DNA of 64,000 bases, from positions 37,918 through 101,917 of the forward strand of contig NZ_QGGX01000019.1 in NCBI RefSeq assembly GCF_003148805.1, given 5' to 3'. This DNA is from Aminobacter sp. AP02 (GTDB lineage: Bacteria > Pseudomonadota > Alphaproteobacteria > Rhizobiales > Rhizobiaceae). Shown here piece by piece: positions 42,413 through 50,619 of the stretch. Position 1 is the stretch's first letter; each line of letters opens with the position of its first letter. The position numbers and the translations under genes are program-made. The notes beneath the pieces were generated by a model. It was not told the origin of the DNA and did not search any database. It worked only from the letters and a program-made list of their open reading frames with translations.

Positions 42413-44116
42413 TCACTCCTCGTAGTCGATATCGCTATCCTTGGTCAGTCCGGCCAGCGACGGTCTACGCCGATCACTTCTTTCCCGCTCGATCCGCACA
42501 TACCACGGCCCATCTGGCGAAAACGCCCCGCGACCACATTCTTCCTTCGCTTTGGCAACGACTGAAGGCAGGGGAGGCGGGACCTGTCGGAACGGCGACG
42601 GAGGCTTAGGTTTGTTGGCTGCCCATTCCTTTTCCACAGCCTCGAAGAGCATGCTCGTCCAAGTCTCCATAGCGATCGCTTTTAAGTCTAGTTTCTGGCT
42701 GTAATCGTACGCCAGCCTCGTCACTTCGGCCGACCGGATTAGCTTCTGGCCAGTGTCTATTCCGGCGTGGTCGAGGACAGCGGAAATGGCATCGCCACGC
42801 ACGGACCTGTCGCTGCATGTCGTCGCAAAGGTGCGGCGAATGTCGTGCGGCGAAAAGTGGGAAACGCCCGCCGCCGACAGCAGATCCGGCAAGTCTATCC
42901 GGACTTCGCTTTCGTCCCTCCGCAGTTTGAGAGGCCGTCCACGCAAACGATCCAAGAGGTTCTTTGCGGACGAAATTGAGAGCGGCTTGTCGCCTCCCCC
43001 TTCCCGCGTGGCAGTCGCGGCGAATACAAACCTCGAATCCCGGCCTCCTGCCATCGCTCGCTCCAGGAGCAGGACAACACGTGGAGGAATGGGCAGCGCA
43101 TGATAGCGCCTAGATTTCATTACCAGTTCGGACCAGAGACAAACTTTCCAGCCATCGCGTCCGTCAGGCCAAGGCAGAATATGCGCGCGTTCCAATGCTA
43201 ACCCGGCACTTGTGCGCTGGGCAGTCAGCGCTATCCACCACAGGCCGCATAGGACCACCTCTGATGTCCCCCTGCTGTTCTTCCGGCCTTCGAGGACACG
43301 GTGCCTTTCCGCGAGATAGAGAGCCTTGGCGAGTTCCTTTGCGGTCGGCATTCGCGTTCGTGACGCGACAGCCGTTTCCTCCAGGATTTCAACACCGAGC
43401 CACCACGGCGCGACATCGCCGAGGCCGGACATACGTTTATGTTTCCGCTTCGCAAAAGACATCGCGGCACGTCCGTTGGAGATGAAGGCGCGAGAAGCCG
43501 TCTTGCGTCCAGCCTTCGCGCAATCGTCGCGAACCTTCTCGAAATCACCTTCCTCGATCTCCGTCAGGAGCTTCCCCTTGAGGAACTCGGCCTCCCAGAC
43601 GGTGAGAGATTTCTTCGCCGTCTGTGCAGACTTTTCGGATGGTTGCCGGATGACATTGCCTTTGCCGAGGCGTGGCTTGCCGAGATACCCGTCCGTATAT
43701 TCGTCAATTAGGCGCTCCCACGTCCAGAATCCTTCGGCGATGGCCGTTGCCTTCTTCGCCGAAGCTGTCGCTGCACTGTCGCTCTTGCCTACGGCCTTGC
43801 CTGTTAGGAACGCCGTTGGGTCTGTCCCGTCGCGCAGCATGGCGCGGACTTGTCCGGCAAGCTCCCGTGCCCGCGAGATGGTGACGATTTCTCCAGGCGC
43901 GGCCTTTTCTTTGTCGGCGGAGGCCGACAGGCTACCGATGGCGCGCGTCTTCCCGTTCCACTTGACTGCAAAGGCGGCACCGGATTTCCGTACGCGCAGA
44001 ATCAGGCCATCGGCCTTTTCATCGGCGAACGTCGTTCCGTCTCCGTCGCCAGCCGCAACGAGCGCGCGCGCCTTGTCGAGGTGAGCCCCTGTAAGAACCG
44101 CTCTTATCGTCGCCAT
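42413..44116 (-). CDS. int: tyrosine-type site-specific integrase of the element
   Basis: 567 residues starting MATIRAVLTGAHLDKARAL, an arm-binding N-terminal domain of the DUF4102-like sort. The catalytic part shows an arginine in WIALTAQRTSAGLAL, HDIRRTFATTCSDRSV for H-x-x-R, LDHAGIDTGQKLIR and a tyrosine in YDYSQKLDL. I chose the ATG at 44116 (GGGGG upstream) over an earlier ATG at 44158, as the latter overlaps the GGGACCA repeats. It lies about 180 bases inside attR and drives insertion and excision at tRNA-Arg. A separate excisionase gene was not identified. Confidence 0.92.
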   Translation of the reverse strand: MATIRAVLTGAHLDKARALVAAGDGDGTTFADEKADGLILRVRKSGAAFAVKWNGKTRAIGSLSASADKEKAAPGEIVTISRARELAGQVRAMLRDGTDPTAFLTGKAVGKSDSAATASAKKATAIAEGFWTWERLIDEYTDGYLGKPRLGKGNVIRQPSEKSAQTAKKSLTVWEAEFLKGKLLTEIEEGDFEKVRDDCAKAGRKTASRAFISNGRAAMSFAKRKHKRMSGLGDVAPWWLGVEILEETAVASRTRMPTAKELAKALYLAERHRVLEGRKNSRGTSEVVLCGLWWIALTAQRTSAGLALERAHILPWPDGRDGWKVCLWSELVMKSRRYHALPIPPRVVLLLERAMAGGRDSRFVFAATATREGGGDKPLSISSAKNLLDRLRGRPLKLRRDESEVRIDLPDLLSAAGVSHFSPHDIRRTFATTCSDRSVRGDAISAVLDHAGIDTGQKLIRSAEVTRLAYDYSQKLDLKAIAMETWTSMLFEAVEKEWAANKPKPPSPFRQVPPPLPSVVAKAKEECGRGAFSPDGPWYVRIERERSDRRRPSLAGLTKDSDIDYEE

Positions 44117-44150
44117 AGATGCCCCCTGCCTCGCCGCGCCTCCGTACCAC

Positions 44151-44170
44151 GGGACCAAGCCGGGACCAAG
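44151..44170 (+). promoter_or_regulatory. candidate integrase arm-type sites, right end
   Basis: GGGACCA at 44151-44157 and 44162-44168, 11 bases apart as at the left end. These sit just upstream of the integrase ATG, so they could also act as its operator. The downstream CCCGA...TCGGG (44174-44188) is a further small dyad. Confidence 0.6.
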
Positions 44171-44296
44171 TCTCCCGACTTGATCGGGCCGCTTACTGAT
44201 GCCTTTCTTACGCGCCTGGTAAATGCTTTACGAGCTAGTTCACAGAAATCACTGCATTATCTCGACTGGCAAAGATTCAACGCTTTTCACCGACAA

Positions 44297-44346
44297 AGAT
44301 TCCTAATCTGTAGGTCACAGGTTCGATTCCTGTCGGGATCACCATC
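44297..44346 (+). repeat. attR (50-bp direct repeat, tRNA-Arg 3' end)
   Basis: Perfect copy of 20738-20787. It lacks the 5' 29 bases of the tRNA and so is not a functional tRNA gene; it is the displaced original 3' end of the host gene. Confidence 0.95.
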
Positions 44347-44377
44347 AAAATCAAGAGCTTAGGTTCTGAATTCTGCT

Positions 44378-44455
44378 GGTGGCATGTTGCATCGTGTTGC
44401 AATTGAGTTCCCTTGATTTCCAAGGGTTTTCACTCACACTCGGCTAGTCGACGCG
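44378..44455 (+). repeat. module A of a diverged 80-bp repeat
   Basis: Starts GGTGGCATGTTGCATCGTGT and ends CGGCTAGTCGACGCG. It is about 75% identical to 47668-47743. It contains TGTTGCA twice, 10 bases apart, similar in layout to arm-type integrase sites. It begins 31 bases after attR. Confidence 0.65.
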
Positions 44456-44482
44456 CCATTAAACGCGACATAGGGGATCAAA

Positions 44483-45159
44483 TTGAATGAATTCTGGGCA
44501 GCGCTGGCCAGCGCGGTCGTCGGCTCGCTAGTCAGTGGGGCCATCTCCTATTTTCTGCAAAAGGCTCGTTTGAGGAGCAGAGGCGAGATCGGCAGGCTCT
44601 AGAGACGAACGAACGTCGCGCGTCAGGACACTCGCTCTTCTTCAAAGTCCTTTCGAACGCAAACACGTTGCAGCATCTCAAAAGCCATGTCGATGAGTGC
44701 AAGGCCAGGGGCGGCTGATCGAGGAGACGAGAACGACCTTCCGGCGACATATCTGTTGCCATCTTGAACGTCGGTGATCCCGTTCACCTAGTAGCCGAAG
44801 AGATGACATTGTTCCTATCAACGGGAGCAGATGATGTGTTCAATCGGGTTTTGGAGCTTGCTCCCATCCACACCAGCATTTTGCCGGTTTGGCATCACTA
44901 TGCGGCCATGCGCGCCGAGCTTAACGAGAACTATTCGACGGGCATCGATCTCTCGACCGGGACAGGGCACGCAGCGTTTCCGGCAAACAGCCCGACTGCC
45001 GTCAAGTTCTTCGAAACAAACCAGGTTGCACAAGCGATTACTGAGCGCGAGATAAGGGACGAAGAGGACGCTCAAAACGCTTTGCTAACGAAGGTTCTGA
45101 ACGACAAGGTGGGAACAGGCATCGCGATAGAACAGAGGCCGAAGCAATACCCGGCCTAG
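44483..45159 (+). pseudogene. frameshifted gene for a membrane-anchored hypothetical protein
   Basis: TTG at 44483 after AGGGGA opens a frame beginning with an N-terminal membrane helix (WAALASAVVGSLVSGAISYFL) that stops at 44601. The continuation is in another frame from about 44563 (FEEQRRDRQALETNERRA), then a further shift near 44710 (ENDLPATYLLP), and the last part (ILNVGDPVHLVAEEM through the QRPKQYPA end at 45159) is in the second frame again. At least two shifts are needed to join it, so it is a decayed gene. Membrane helix plus long C-terminal domain; function unknown. Confidence 0.7.
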
Positions 45160-45175
45160 CCGCGTGAGGTGGGGT

Positions 45176-45642
45176 TCAGCCGATACAGGCTTCCGCCAGC
45201 TTGCGCACATGTGCGCTATCGTTCTCGTTGGGCTTGTACGTGCCCATTTCTTGCCCCCCGACGGAGATCGTAAATCCGCCGACAAGCAGTCTACCAAGCG
45301 ACGGCTCCATCGTTGTTAGCCCGTCAAAGGCATAGCGACCGTTGTAAGTCTTGCCGGTGGCATCGATCGAACGGTTTGTGTCAGCGTTGCGCAGTTCGAG
45401 CTTGGCACTACGCCCCTCGGTCATGTCACCGGACTTCGGGTAGGACGCGACAACCACATCCGAGTATCCTGCGGTGCAGTTCAGCGAGAAGTCCACATCG
45501 CCGACGCTGGTTCATAGTAGGCGAGGGTCAACGTCGGAGACTGGTCTTCGTGCAGGAACCATCCTTTCGGGATTTCTGCCTGTGCGAAAGCCGCCGCGCT
45601 TGTGAGGGCGAGCATGACAACAGATGAGAGTACCGTCCTCAT
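45176..45642 (-). pseudogene. frameshifted secreted hypothetical protein gene
   Basis: The start MRTVLSSVVMLALTSAAAFAQAE is a signal peptide; the mature part runs EIPKGWFLHEDQSP...LAYYEPASA and then breaks at about 45495 into a new frame with VDFSLNCTAGYSDVVVASYPKSGD and ends AHVRKLAEACIG. A single base change at the break would restore a protein of about 150 residues. The intact form would be a small exported beta-rich protein with no known function. It is either a pseudogene or a sequencing error. Confidence 0.65.
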
Positions 45643-46211
45643 GCAATCTCCCCTTAGCCGTTTCGACAAGGTAAGCAGACGTGGCGCAAACTGACAAGCG
45701 GCGTGCTGCAAGGTGCTACCCATGCCCCGAATGCTGACGCCCCTCGACGCCGCCGCGTTCCACGGCGTCCAGCCCTTGCGCTGGCCTGCGGAGGGTGTTG
45801 ACTTCCGTCCGCTTGGACAAAGTGCACCTACCCCGTTGGGCAGTTACGCGGCGTGTCGAATTCTGCCAGGATCTTCCTGCGACCCCTCAAGCTCGCACTG
45901 GTATGCCGCTCATGCATTTCGAGCCCCACAAGCAAGCACATGGGCGGCATACCTTCCTAAGCTGTCCAAGACCCGTTTTCCAACGCAGATCCGAGGCCAA
46001 GTCTCGCAGGCCCTCAGGGGCTCAAGCATCGCTGCGCGTCGGGTTTGGTGTCTATTGTCGCGCTCTGGCCGGATCATTTTAGCGGCGTCGACAACATGCT
46101 AGCTTATGTTCGTGCCTGATATTTCGACCATTCGACCCGCTGGCTCCGGCCGGCGGGTCTTTTTTGCGTTTAAAGTGCCGTCCACATCCTGCCAGGCGGC
46201 GGCCGCAGGCT
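45643..46211. other. noncoding stretch in the decayed zone
   Basis: 569 bases. A 129-codon plus-strand frame has no ribosome site and no family character. The stretch ends in a strong plus-strand terminator (46134-46166), which implies transcription from the left, perhaps of a small RNA or of a lost gene. Confidence 0.5.
46134..46166 (+). terminator. Rho-independent terminator
   Basis: GACCCGC (46134-46140) pairs with GCGGGTC (46153-46159), followed by TTTTTT. No intact gene ends just before it. Confidence 0.8.
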
Positions 46212-46358
46212 TCACAATAGAAGACCTCCGACGAAGGCGACAATCTCGGCGTGGTAATAGCCCGCGAACGCAGCGGCCAACAACAAGAGGCCGATAAGGA
46301 TCGTTCGCCACCGCTCCCCGATAAGGAAGAGTGTCGAAGGCGTCCATGTGGGCTCCAA
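46212..46358 (-). CDS. possible 48-residue membrane peptide
   Basis: From a TTG at 46358: a short polar start (EPTWTPSTLF), then TILIGLLLLAAAFAGYYHAEIV, a convincing membrane helix. There is no good ribosome binding site, so this is tentative; alternative frames on this strand are longer but have no character. Confidence 0.3.
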   Translation of the reverse strand: MEPTWTPSTLFLIGERWRTILIGLLLLAAAFAGYYHAEIVAFVGGLLL

Positions 46359-46402
46359 GCCGATGAAGTGAGCGGCCCCGCTGACTGGAGTTTGGTAGCC
46401 AC

Positions 46403-46603
46403 TTAGCCGAAAGCGTCCGGATTTATCCAGACGATCTTCCGCTTCGTCAGCACAGAAAGCAGCGGATTGCCATCATCGTCAGTCCAATCCTCTACCTTGA
46501 CCGCAATCTGACAGTTGGGATCGGGATGCACCCGTCTCTCCAAGGCCATCTGTGATTCGTGGTAGTGCTGTTTCTCCTCAGGACTTAACTGACGACTTGC
46601 CAT
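46403..46603 (-). CDS. small hypothetical protein
   Basis: 66 residues, MASRQLSPEEKQHYHESQM then a beta-rich part with VKVEDWTDDDGNPLLSVL. GGAGA upstream of the ATG at 46603 is adequate. Highly charged and soluble; no motif recognised. It is the most gene-like short frame in this zone. Confidence 0.55.
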   Translation of the reverse strand: MASRQLSPEEKQHYHESQMALERRVHPDPNCQIAVKVEDWTDDDGNPLLSVLTKRKIVWINPDAFG

Positions 46604-46872
46604 GGGCTGTCTCCGTGGACGTGCTCACGTGACTGTGAAGCCCTTGCAAAACAAAAGCAAATCACCCGAATGGCTAATCAGATGGCAGCCTCACCACCAC
46701 CCGAATGTGACGCCGGACCACCCGTGCGTTTTGACGGCAGTCTAACGCAAGACAAGCGGTTTATTGACGCCGTCTTGGTACACTCTTTTCCTCAACGTCG
46801 GCCTCCCGACTGACTTGTGGTCTTCCATCGGGTCGACCGGCCTTAGTGTCGCTCTAATCAAACGGAGCTGAG

Positions 46873-47568
46873 GTGACGCTAAATCACACTGCGCAACGGA
46901 TGAGGAGCCGCCTGCTGGATCCCGGCATCCTCTACAATTTGGGCAATACATTAGGTTTCGTCGTCGGGTTAGGCGTGGCACTCTCGGCCGATGTTTCCAG
47001 CGATGACGGAGCCACCGCATGGGATCAAGCTGTTGCTCATATTGTGGGCAGCCCGGCAGCTACGGCGTTAACCGCCGCCACCTGTGTGTTTTTCTGGGGT
47101 GGCATGGTCTATACAAAGGCTTGGTCGAACGGCGCGCCACCTGAGCCCAAGCTAAATCGACAAGGTGATATGCTCTCCGGCCTCGGAGCGATCCTTCTAG
47201 GGATCGGATTAATCATGGTGGGCGACCTTTGGCTTGCAGCTTCGGCTGGTGTTCTGCACGCAGCCGGAAAATTTGGCAGCGCCCTTGGTGGCACAATTAC
47301 GTGGCGGCGATCCCGCATCCAGACGCGCCTGCCAGACCTCTGCAAAGACTTGGTCTTGGTAAGCCGTGCGCCTGCTGTTCTTGTAGGCGCCTCCGCATTT
47401 TGGCGAGAGGTCGTGCTTCTGGAGAGCACTCCGGGACTGTTGCTTTCCTTGAGCTTTATGGCCTGTTGCCTGATATGGGCCGCAGCCGACTGGATGCTGC
47501 TGTCGCCAGAGGGGTGGATCAAGACTGCTGCAACGCGCCTTTCCGGTCGAAACAAGCTAGAAATCTGA
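46873..47568 (+). CDS. hypothetical membrane protein
   Basis: 231 residues with about five membrane helices, for example ILYNLGNTLGFVVGLGVALS, PAATALTAATCVFFWGGMVY, MLSGLGAILLGIGLIMVGDL and LLSLSFMACCLIWAAADWML. A GTG start at 46873 follows GGAG. No family recognised; lies between decayed genes in the second island-like zone. Confidence 0.65.
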   Translation: MTLNHTAQRMRSRLLDPGILYNLGNTLGFVVGLGVALSADVSSDDGATAWDQAVAHIVGSPAATALTAATCVFFWGGMVYTKAWSNGAPPEPKLNRQGDMLSGLGAILLGIGLIMVGDLWLAASAGVLHAAGKFGSALGGTITWRRSRIQTRLPDLCKDLVLVSRAPAVLVGASAFWREVVLLESTPGLLLSLSFMACCLIWAAADWMLLSPEGWIKTAATRLSGRNKLEI

Positions 47569-47899
47569 TCGCCCAAGCAGGACGAGTGCGGCCGATCCCA
47601 CTTCAAGAGACTCGCCAGCGCGATTACTTGAGAAGGCGCGAGCTGCCAACCGAACTTGCGCGTTACAGGTGGCATTTTGCATCGTATTGCGACCGAACTC
47701 CTTTGATTGCAAAGGATTCACTGGCCATCGGCTAGTAGGCGCGACATGGGCCATTGTTCAAGCAACCGCGGCTTGACGGAGCAAGCCGCCGTTCAGGGCC
47801 GAGCTTTTGGAGCGCCAGGTCGAAGACGAGCCGCTCGACGTGTTCGGGCCGCTAGAACGGGGCAGAGGCAGTCCATCGGCATAGAGAATATTCACTGTC
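47569..47899. other. noncoding gap holding repeat module B
   Basis: 331 bases between the membrane protein gene and the end of the peptidase gene; the only feature is the second copy of the 80-bp module. Confidence 0.5.
47668..47743 (+). repeat. module B of the diverged 80-bp repeat
   Basis: Starts GGTGGCATTTTGCATCGTAT and ends CGGCTAGTAGGCGCG, in the same orientation as module A 3.29 kb upstream. The TTTGCA-type repeat pair and the TTGATTGCAAAGG dyad-like part are kept. Confidence 0.65.
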
Positions 47900-48388
47900 T
47901 CAAGGCCGCAACGACGCAACCTTCTTCGCTCGCGAGCAGTAGTGCCAGTCGCGCCGGGGCCCAACATCGACGTGGACAATCCCCGTGGTGCAGTAGGTGC
48001 CGACGCCGCCAATTCCATGCAGGCTGCGCGCGTAGCTGGCAATCTGGCCCGGTTTGACGCCCGGAATTCTGATATCGGCGGCTTTGCACTTCGCGTGCAT
48101 GGAGCCCCCCGACCTCGGACGATAGCCTGAGGTCACGACAGGCCGTTTTCCGAATCTTCGTTGCAAGATTGCCAGCACCGCGCTGAGCTGGGCTGGAAAG
48201 CAGTTGATCCTCACATTGTCGGTCTGCTTGGTGTAGGCGGCTTCAAGCTTGTTCTCGAAATCGGGAGTCAGATCCTGAAGACCTCTTGGGCGGTGAGCCT
48301 CCGGAGCCTGGCTTGCGTATAGCGAGGCGACGGACAGACCGCAGATCATGACACCAGCAACGACGGTTGTAGCTGTCGACATAGGCAT
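47900..48388 (-). CDS. M15-type (Peptidase_M15_3) D,D-carboxypeptidase-like protein
   Basis: 162 residues. A signal-anchor (TATTVVAGVMICGLSVASLYAS) is followed by the peptidase fold: VVTSGYRPRSGGSMHAKCKAADIRI with the S-x-H-x-x-x-x-A-A-D metal motif and GIVHVDVGPRRDWHYC supplying the second histidine. Such proteins cleave peptidoglycan peptides or are related non-enzymes (DUF882/YcbK group). GGAG 7 bases before the ATG at 48388 supports this start. Intact, unlike its neighbours in the decayed zone. Confidence 0.75.
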   Translation of the reverse strand: MPMSTATTVVAGVMICGLSVASLYASQAPEAHRPRGLQDLTPDFENKLEAAYTKQTDNVRINCFPAQLSAVLAILQRRFGKRPVVTSGYRPRSGGSMHAKCKAADIRIPGVKPGQIASYARSLHGIGGVGTYCTTGIVHVDVGPRRDWHYCSRAKKVASLRP

Positions 48389-48510
48389 TGGGGAAACTCC
48401 AAATCGAGTTGCCATTCCAAAGTGCCAGTAAGTCAGGAAGCACCCTCATTAGTTGCATCAAATTGGGCTCAATTGTGGCAACGAGAGGTGAGCGCCCTGC
48501 ATCGTTCCTG

Positions 48511-48546
48511 AAGTCGGTTACAGGTTCGATTCCTGTCGGGATCTCC
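48511..48546 (+). repeat. relic of a tRNA-Arg 3' end (old att site)
   Basis: ACAGGTTCGATTCCTGTCGGGATC matches the tRNA for 24 bases from 48520; the flanks GGTT (for GGTC) and TCCA (for ACCA) differ by one base each, and a looser match extends left to TTCCT. No 5' tRNA part is present. It lies 4.2 kb from attR in the same orientation, so it may be the outer end of an earlier insertion. Confidence 0.7.
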
Positions 48547-48799
48547 ACTTTGAATCCCAACCGTTTCCGACCCCCCCCCCCCGACGAAAATCGCGCCTCT
48601 AGTGCCGCACAACATGCTGCCAGCCTTGGCTCGCACGTCGTCGGATTTTGCAAACATCTGCTATGCCGGAACATCATATCAGGATGCGCAGAATTCACTT
48701 CTCTGACTGACCAAACTTCCCTCAACTGACCAGGCAACTTGCCCGATGCGAGGAACGCGGGCCGGAAGCCAGATCGTGTCAATGAGAGGGGAAGACGTC
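48547..48799. other. boundary region before the LVIVD gene
   Basis: About 250 bases with no gene; contains a run of 12 C at 48571-48582, prone to slippage, and leads into the ribosome site GAGGGGAAG of the next gene. The right end of the decayed zone is here. Confidence 0.5.
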
Positions 48800-50539
48800 A
48801 TGACACCCAAGATGATTGCAATCGGCTGCTCATTCCTGGCGCTGACGGCCGGCATGGCCGCCGCCGAGGATTGGGGATCGAAGGTGCCGACCGAGATCAA
48901 CATCACCGATCCCTATCTCAAGCAGTGGCACGACCTGACCTACGACAAGGCGCCGCCAGCACCAACGCCGGGCAAGGATTACGGCATGGACGCAGCCAGC
49001 GGCACTTTCGTTGCGCCGCGCGCCACGCCGCTGGGCGAAGGCCCCGCCTTCCCCGGCCAACTCGAAGCCTGGGACGATCAGAGCTACAGCCAGAATGTCG
49101 AGGAGATCGCGTTTTACCCGCATGTCAGCTCGCCCTGGCACGCCTGGCCCGATGTCGCCGACTTCGACGGCAAGCGCTACATGTATGTGCACGACCGCGA
49201 CTACATGCGTGTGCTCGACATCACCGATCCGGCGAAGGCAACCGTCGTCTACTCCAAGGGCGGGGTATGGGGTCCCGAAGGCTCGAGCGAGGACTGGGAC
49301 GCAAAGACCGTCCAGGACTATTACGGCGGCATCACCATCGCCTGGAGCGACAAACTTCAAAAGAACGTGGTGGTCGCCTCCTACGAGATCGGCCGCTTCG
49401 GCATCCTCGACAACAAGCGCACCCAGCCCGACATTGTCGAGAAGCTGCGCAAGTACAATTCGCTCAAGGGCTTCAAGGTCTTTGAGATGAACGGGCCGCT
49501 GCCCAGCGACTGGAAGCTGATCGCAACGCGTACCACCGACACCAAGAACCCCGAAGCACCTATCGGCCAGCAGGAGGGCTCTGGCTCGCTCGACGCGCCG
49601 GCATGGTTCGGCGGCAAATACATGTACCTGTCGGCGGCACCGGACGATTCTTACGCCCTCACCGAATACCCCGACTACCTGCATTCGCCGGGCTATCAGG
49701 TTTGGGACATGTCGGACCCGGCCAATCCGGTGTTCGTCAGCCAGGTGACCGTGCCGGGGCAGGTGGTCGGCGACAAGGCAAGCGAAAGCGCCTACCTGAT
49801 GAACCCGCGCGCGGGAAACCGCACGTCATGGATGGGCTCGCGCATGCCGCCATTCCTGCCCACCCCGGTGGAAAAGGGCGGCAAGATCGCCTTTGGCGCC
49901 ATGGGCGGGCTCGGGCTCTACACCTTCGACCTCTCCAATCCCGACAAGCCGGAGATGAAGGGACATGTCGGCATCGCACCAAGCTTTGCCGGCACCGAGT
50001 TCGACAATGTAGACACCAGCCAGTATGCGCGCACCGGCTATGTCTTGGCCAACGGCTATCCGATGAACTCGAACTGCTACGAGCCTTACAAGGACGTGCT
50101 GGTGATCAACGCCAAGGACCCGGCCAAGCCGGAAATCGTGGCGACCTTGCCGCGTCCGACCCCGCCCAAGGACGCAAAATTCACCGATTACTGCCAGCGC
50201 AAGGGCAGTTTCGGGCCGAAGCGCTCGGGCACGACGCATCAGCCCGGCCATGGCCGCGACGGGCTCGTGCCTTACGCCTTCTACAATGCTGGCCTGCAGA
50301 TCTTCGACGTCAAGGATCCGACCGATCCCAAGATTGCCGGCTACTTCGTGCCGCGCTTCCCCACTGACAAGGAAATGCCTGATTACACCTACGACAATGC
50401 GAGCTTCGCTGTGTTCACCGAGTACGACCGCAACATCATCTGGCTGTTTGCGATCGACGGGGTCTATGCGCTGAAGACCCCGCTGCTGGGCGAGCCCAGG
50501 ATGGGCATGAGCGACCACATCTGGCCGCCTCGCAACTGA
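48800..50539 (+). CDS. secreted LVIVD-repeat beta-propeller protein
   Basis: 579 residues, signal peptide MIAIGCSFLALTAGMAAAE. The body has repeats of the LVIVD kind: RVLDITDPAKATVVYSKGG, VWDMSDPANPVFVSQV, YTFDLSNPDKPEMKGHV, VINAKDPAKPEIVATL and IFDVKDPTDPKIAGYF, each with the D-P-x-x-P turn. LVIVD proteins form periplasmic or surface beta-propellers; ligand unknown. ATG 48800 has GAGGGGAAG upstream. A terminator follows. It marks the return to core-like, GC-rich genes. Confidence 0.85.
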   Translation: MTPKMIAIGCSFLALTAGMAAAEDWGSKVPTEINITDPYLKQWHDLTYDKAPPAPTPGKDYGMDAASGTFVAPRATPLGEGPAFPGQLEAWDDQSYSQNVEEIAFYPHVSSPWHAWPDVADFDGKRYMYVHDRDYMRVLDITDPAKATVVYSKGGVWGPEGSSEDWDAKTVQDYYGGITIAWSDKLQKNVVVASYEIGRFGILDNKRTQPDIVEKLRKYNSLKGFKVFEMNGPLPSDWKLIATRTTDTKNPEAPIGQQEGSGSLDAPAWFGGKYMYLSAAPDDSYALTEYPDYLHSPGYQVWDMSDPANPVFVSQVTVPGQVVGDKASESAYLMNPRAGNRTSWMGSRMPPFLPTPVEKGGKIAFGAMGGLGLYTFDLSNPDKPEMKGHVGIAPSFAGTEFDNVDTSQYARTGYVLANGYPMNSNCYEPYKDVLVINAKDPAKPEIVATLPRPTPPKDAKFTDYCQRKGSFGPKRSGTTHQPGHGRDGLVPYAFYNAGLQIFDVKDPTDPKIAGYFVPRFPTDKEMPDYTYDNASFAVFTEYDRNIIWLFAIDGVYALKTPLLGEPRMGMSDHIWPPRN

Positions 50540-50566
50540 GCAGGCCGACAATCTTCACTTCATCAC

Positions 50567-50592
50567 AACCCCGGCCTTTCGCCGGGGTTTTT
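50567..50592. terminator. terminator shared by the LVIVD and atpB genes
   Basis: CCCCGGC (50569-50575) pairs with GCCGGGG (50581-50587), followed by TTTTTCTTG; the A-poor left flank makes it stronger for the plus strand. The atpB stop on the minus strand is 28 bases away. Confidence 0.85.
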
Positions 50593-50619
50593 CTTGTTTC
50601 CTGCGACCGGCGCGCCCGA

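Larger units (their letters stand above)
20738..44346. mobile_element. integrative mobilizable element inserted in tRNA-Arg(CCT)
   Basis: A perfect 50-bp direct repeat bounds the region (20738-20787 and 44297-44346), equal to the tRNA 3' end plus TC. The excised circle would be about 23,559 bp. Inside are a tyrosine integrase at the right end, paired GGGACCA repeats near both ends, a restriction-modification cluster, an HUH rolling-circle initiator with iterons and a structured noncoding region, a MobA/MobL relaxase with a TraD-like gene and an oriT-like hairpin, one DotA/TraY-like membrane protein, and a deaminase-type cargo pair. No VirB/Trb mating-pore set or coupling ATPase was seen, so transfer would need a helper. 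Confidence 0.9.

Noticed and set aside
44297..44346. second tRNA-Arg gene
   Set aside because: Only the 3' 48 bases of the tRNA are present; no D arm or 5' acceptor strand.
45713..46102. 129-codon plus-strand frame before the terminator at 46134
   Set aside because: No ribosome binding site, skewed composition and no recognisable protein features; a noncoding transcript is as likely.
48511..48546. separate functional tRNA gene
   Set aside because: The T arm is kept but the anticodon arm and 5' half do not fold into a tRNA.
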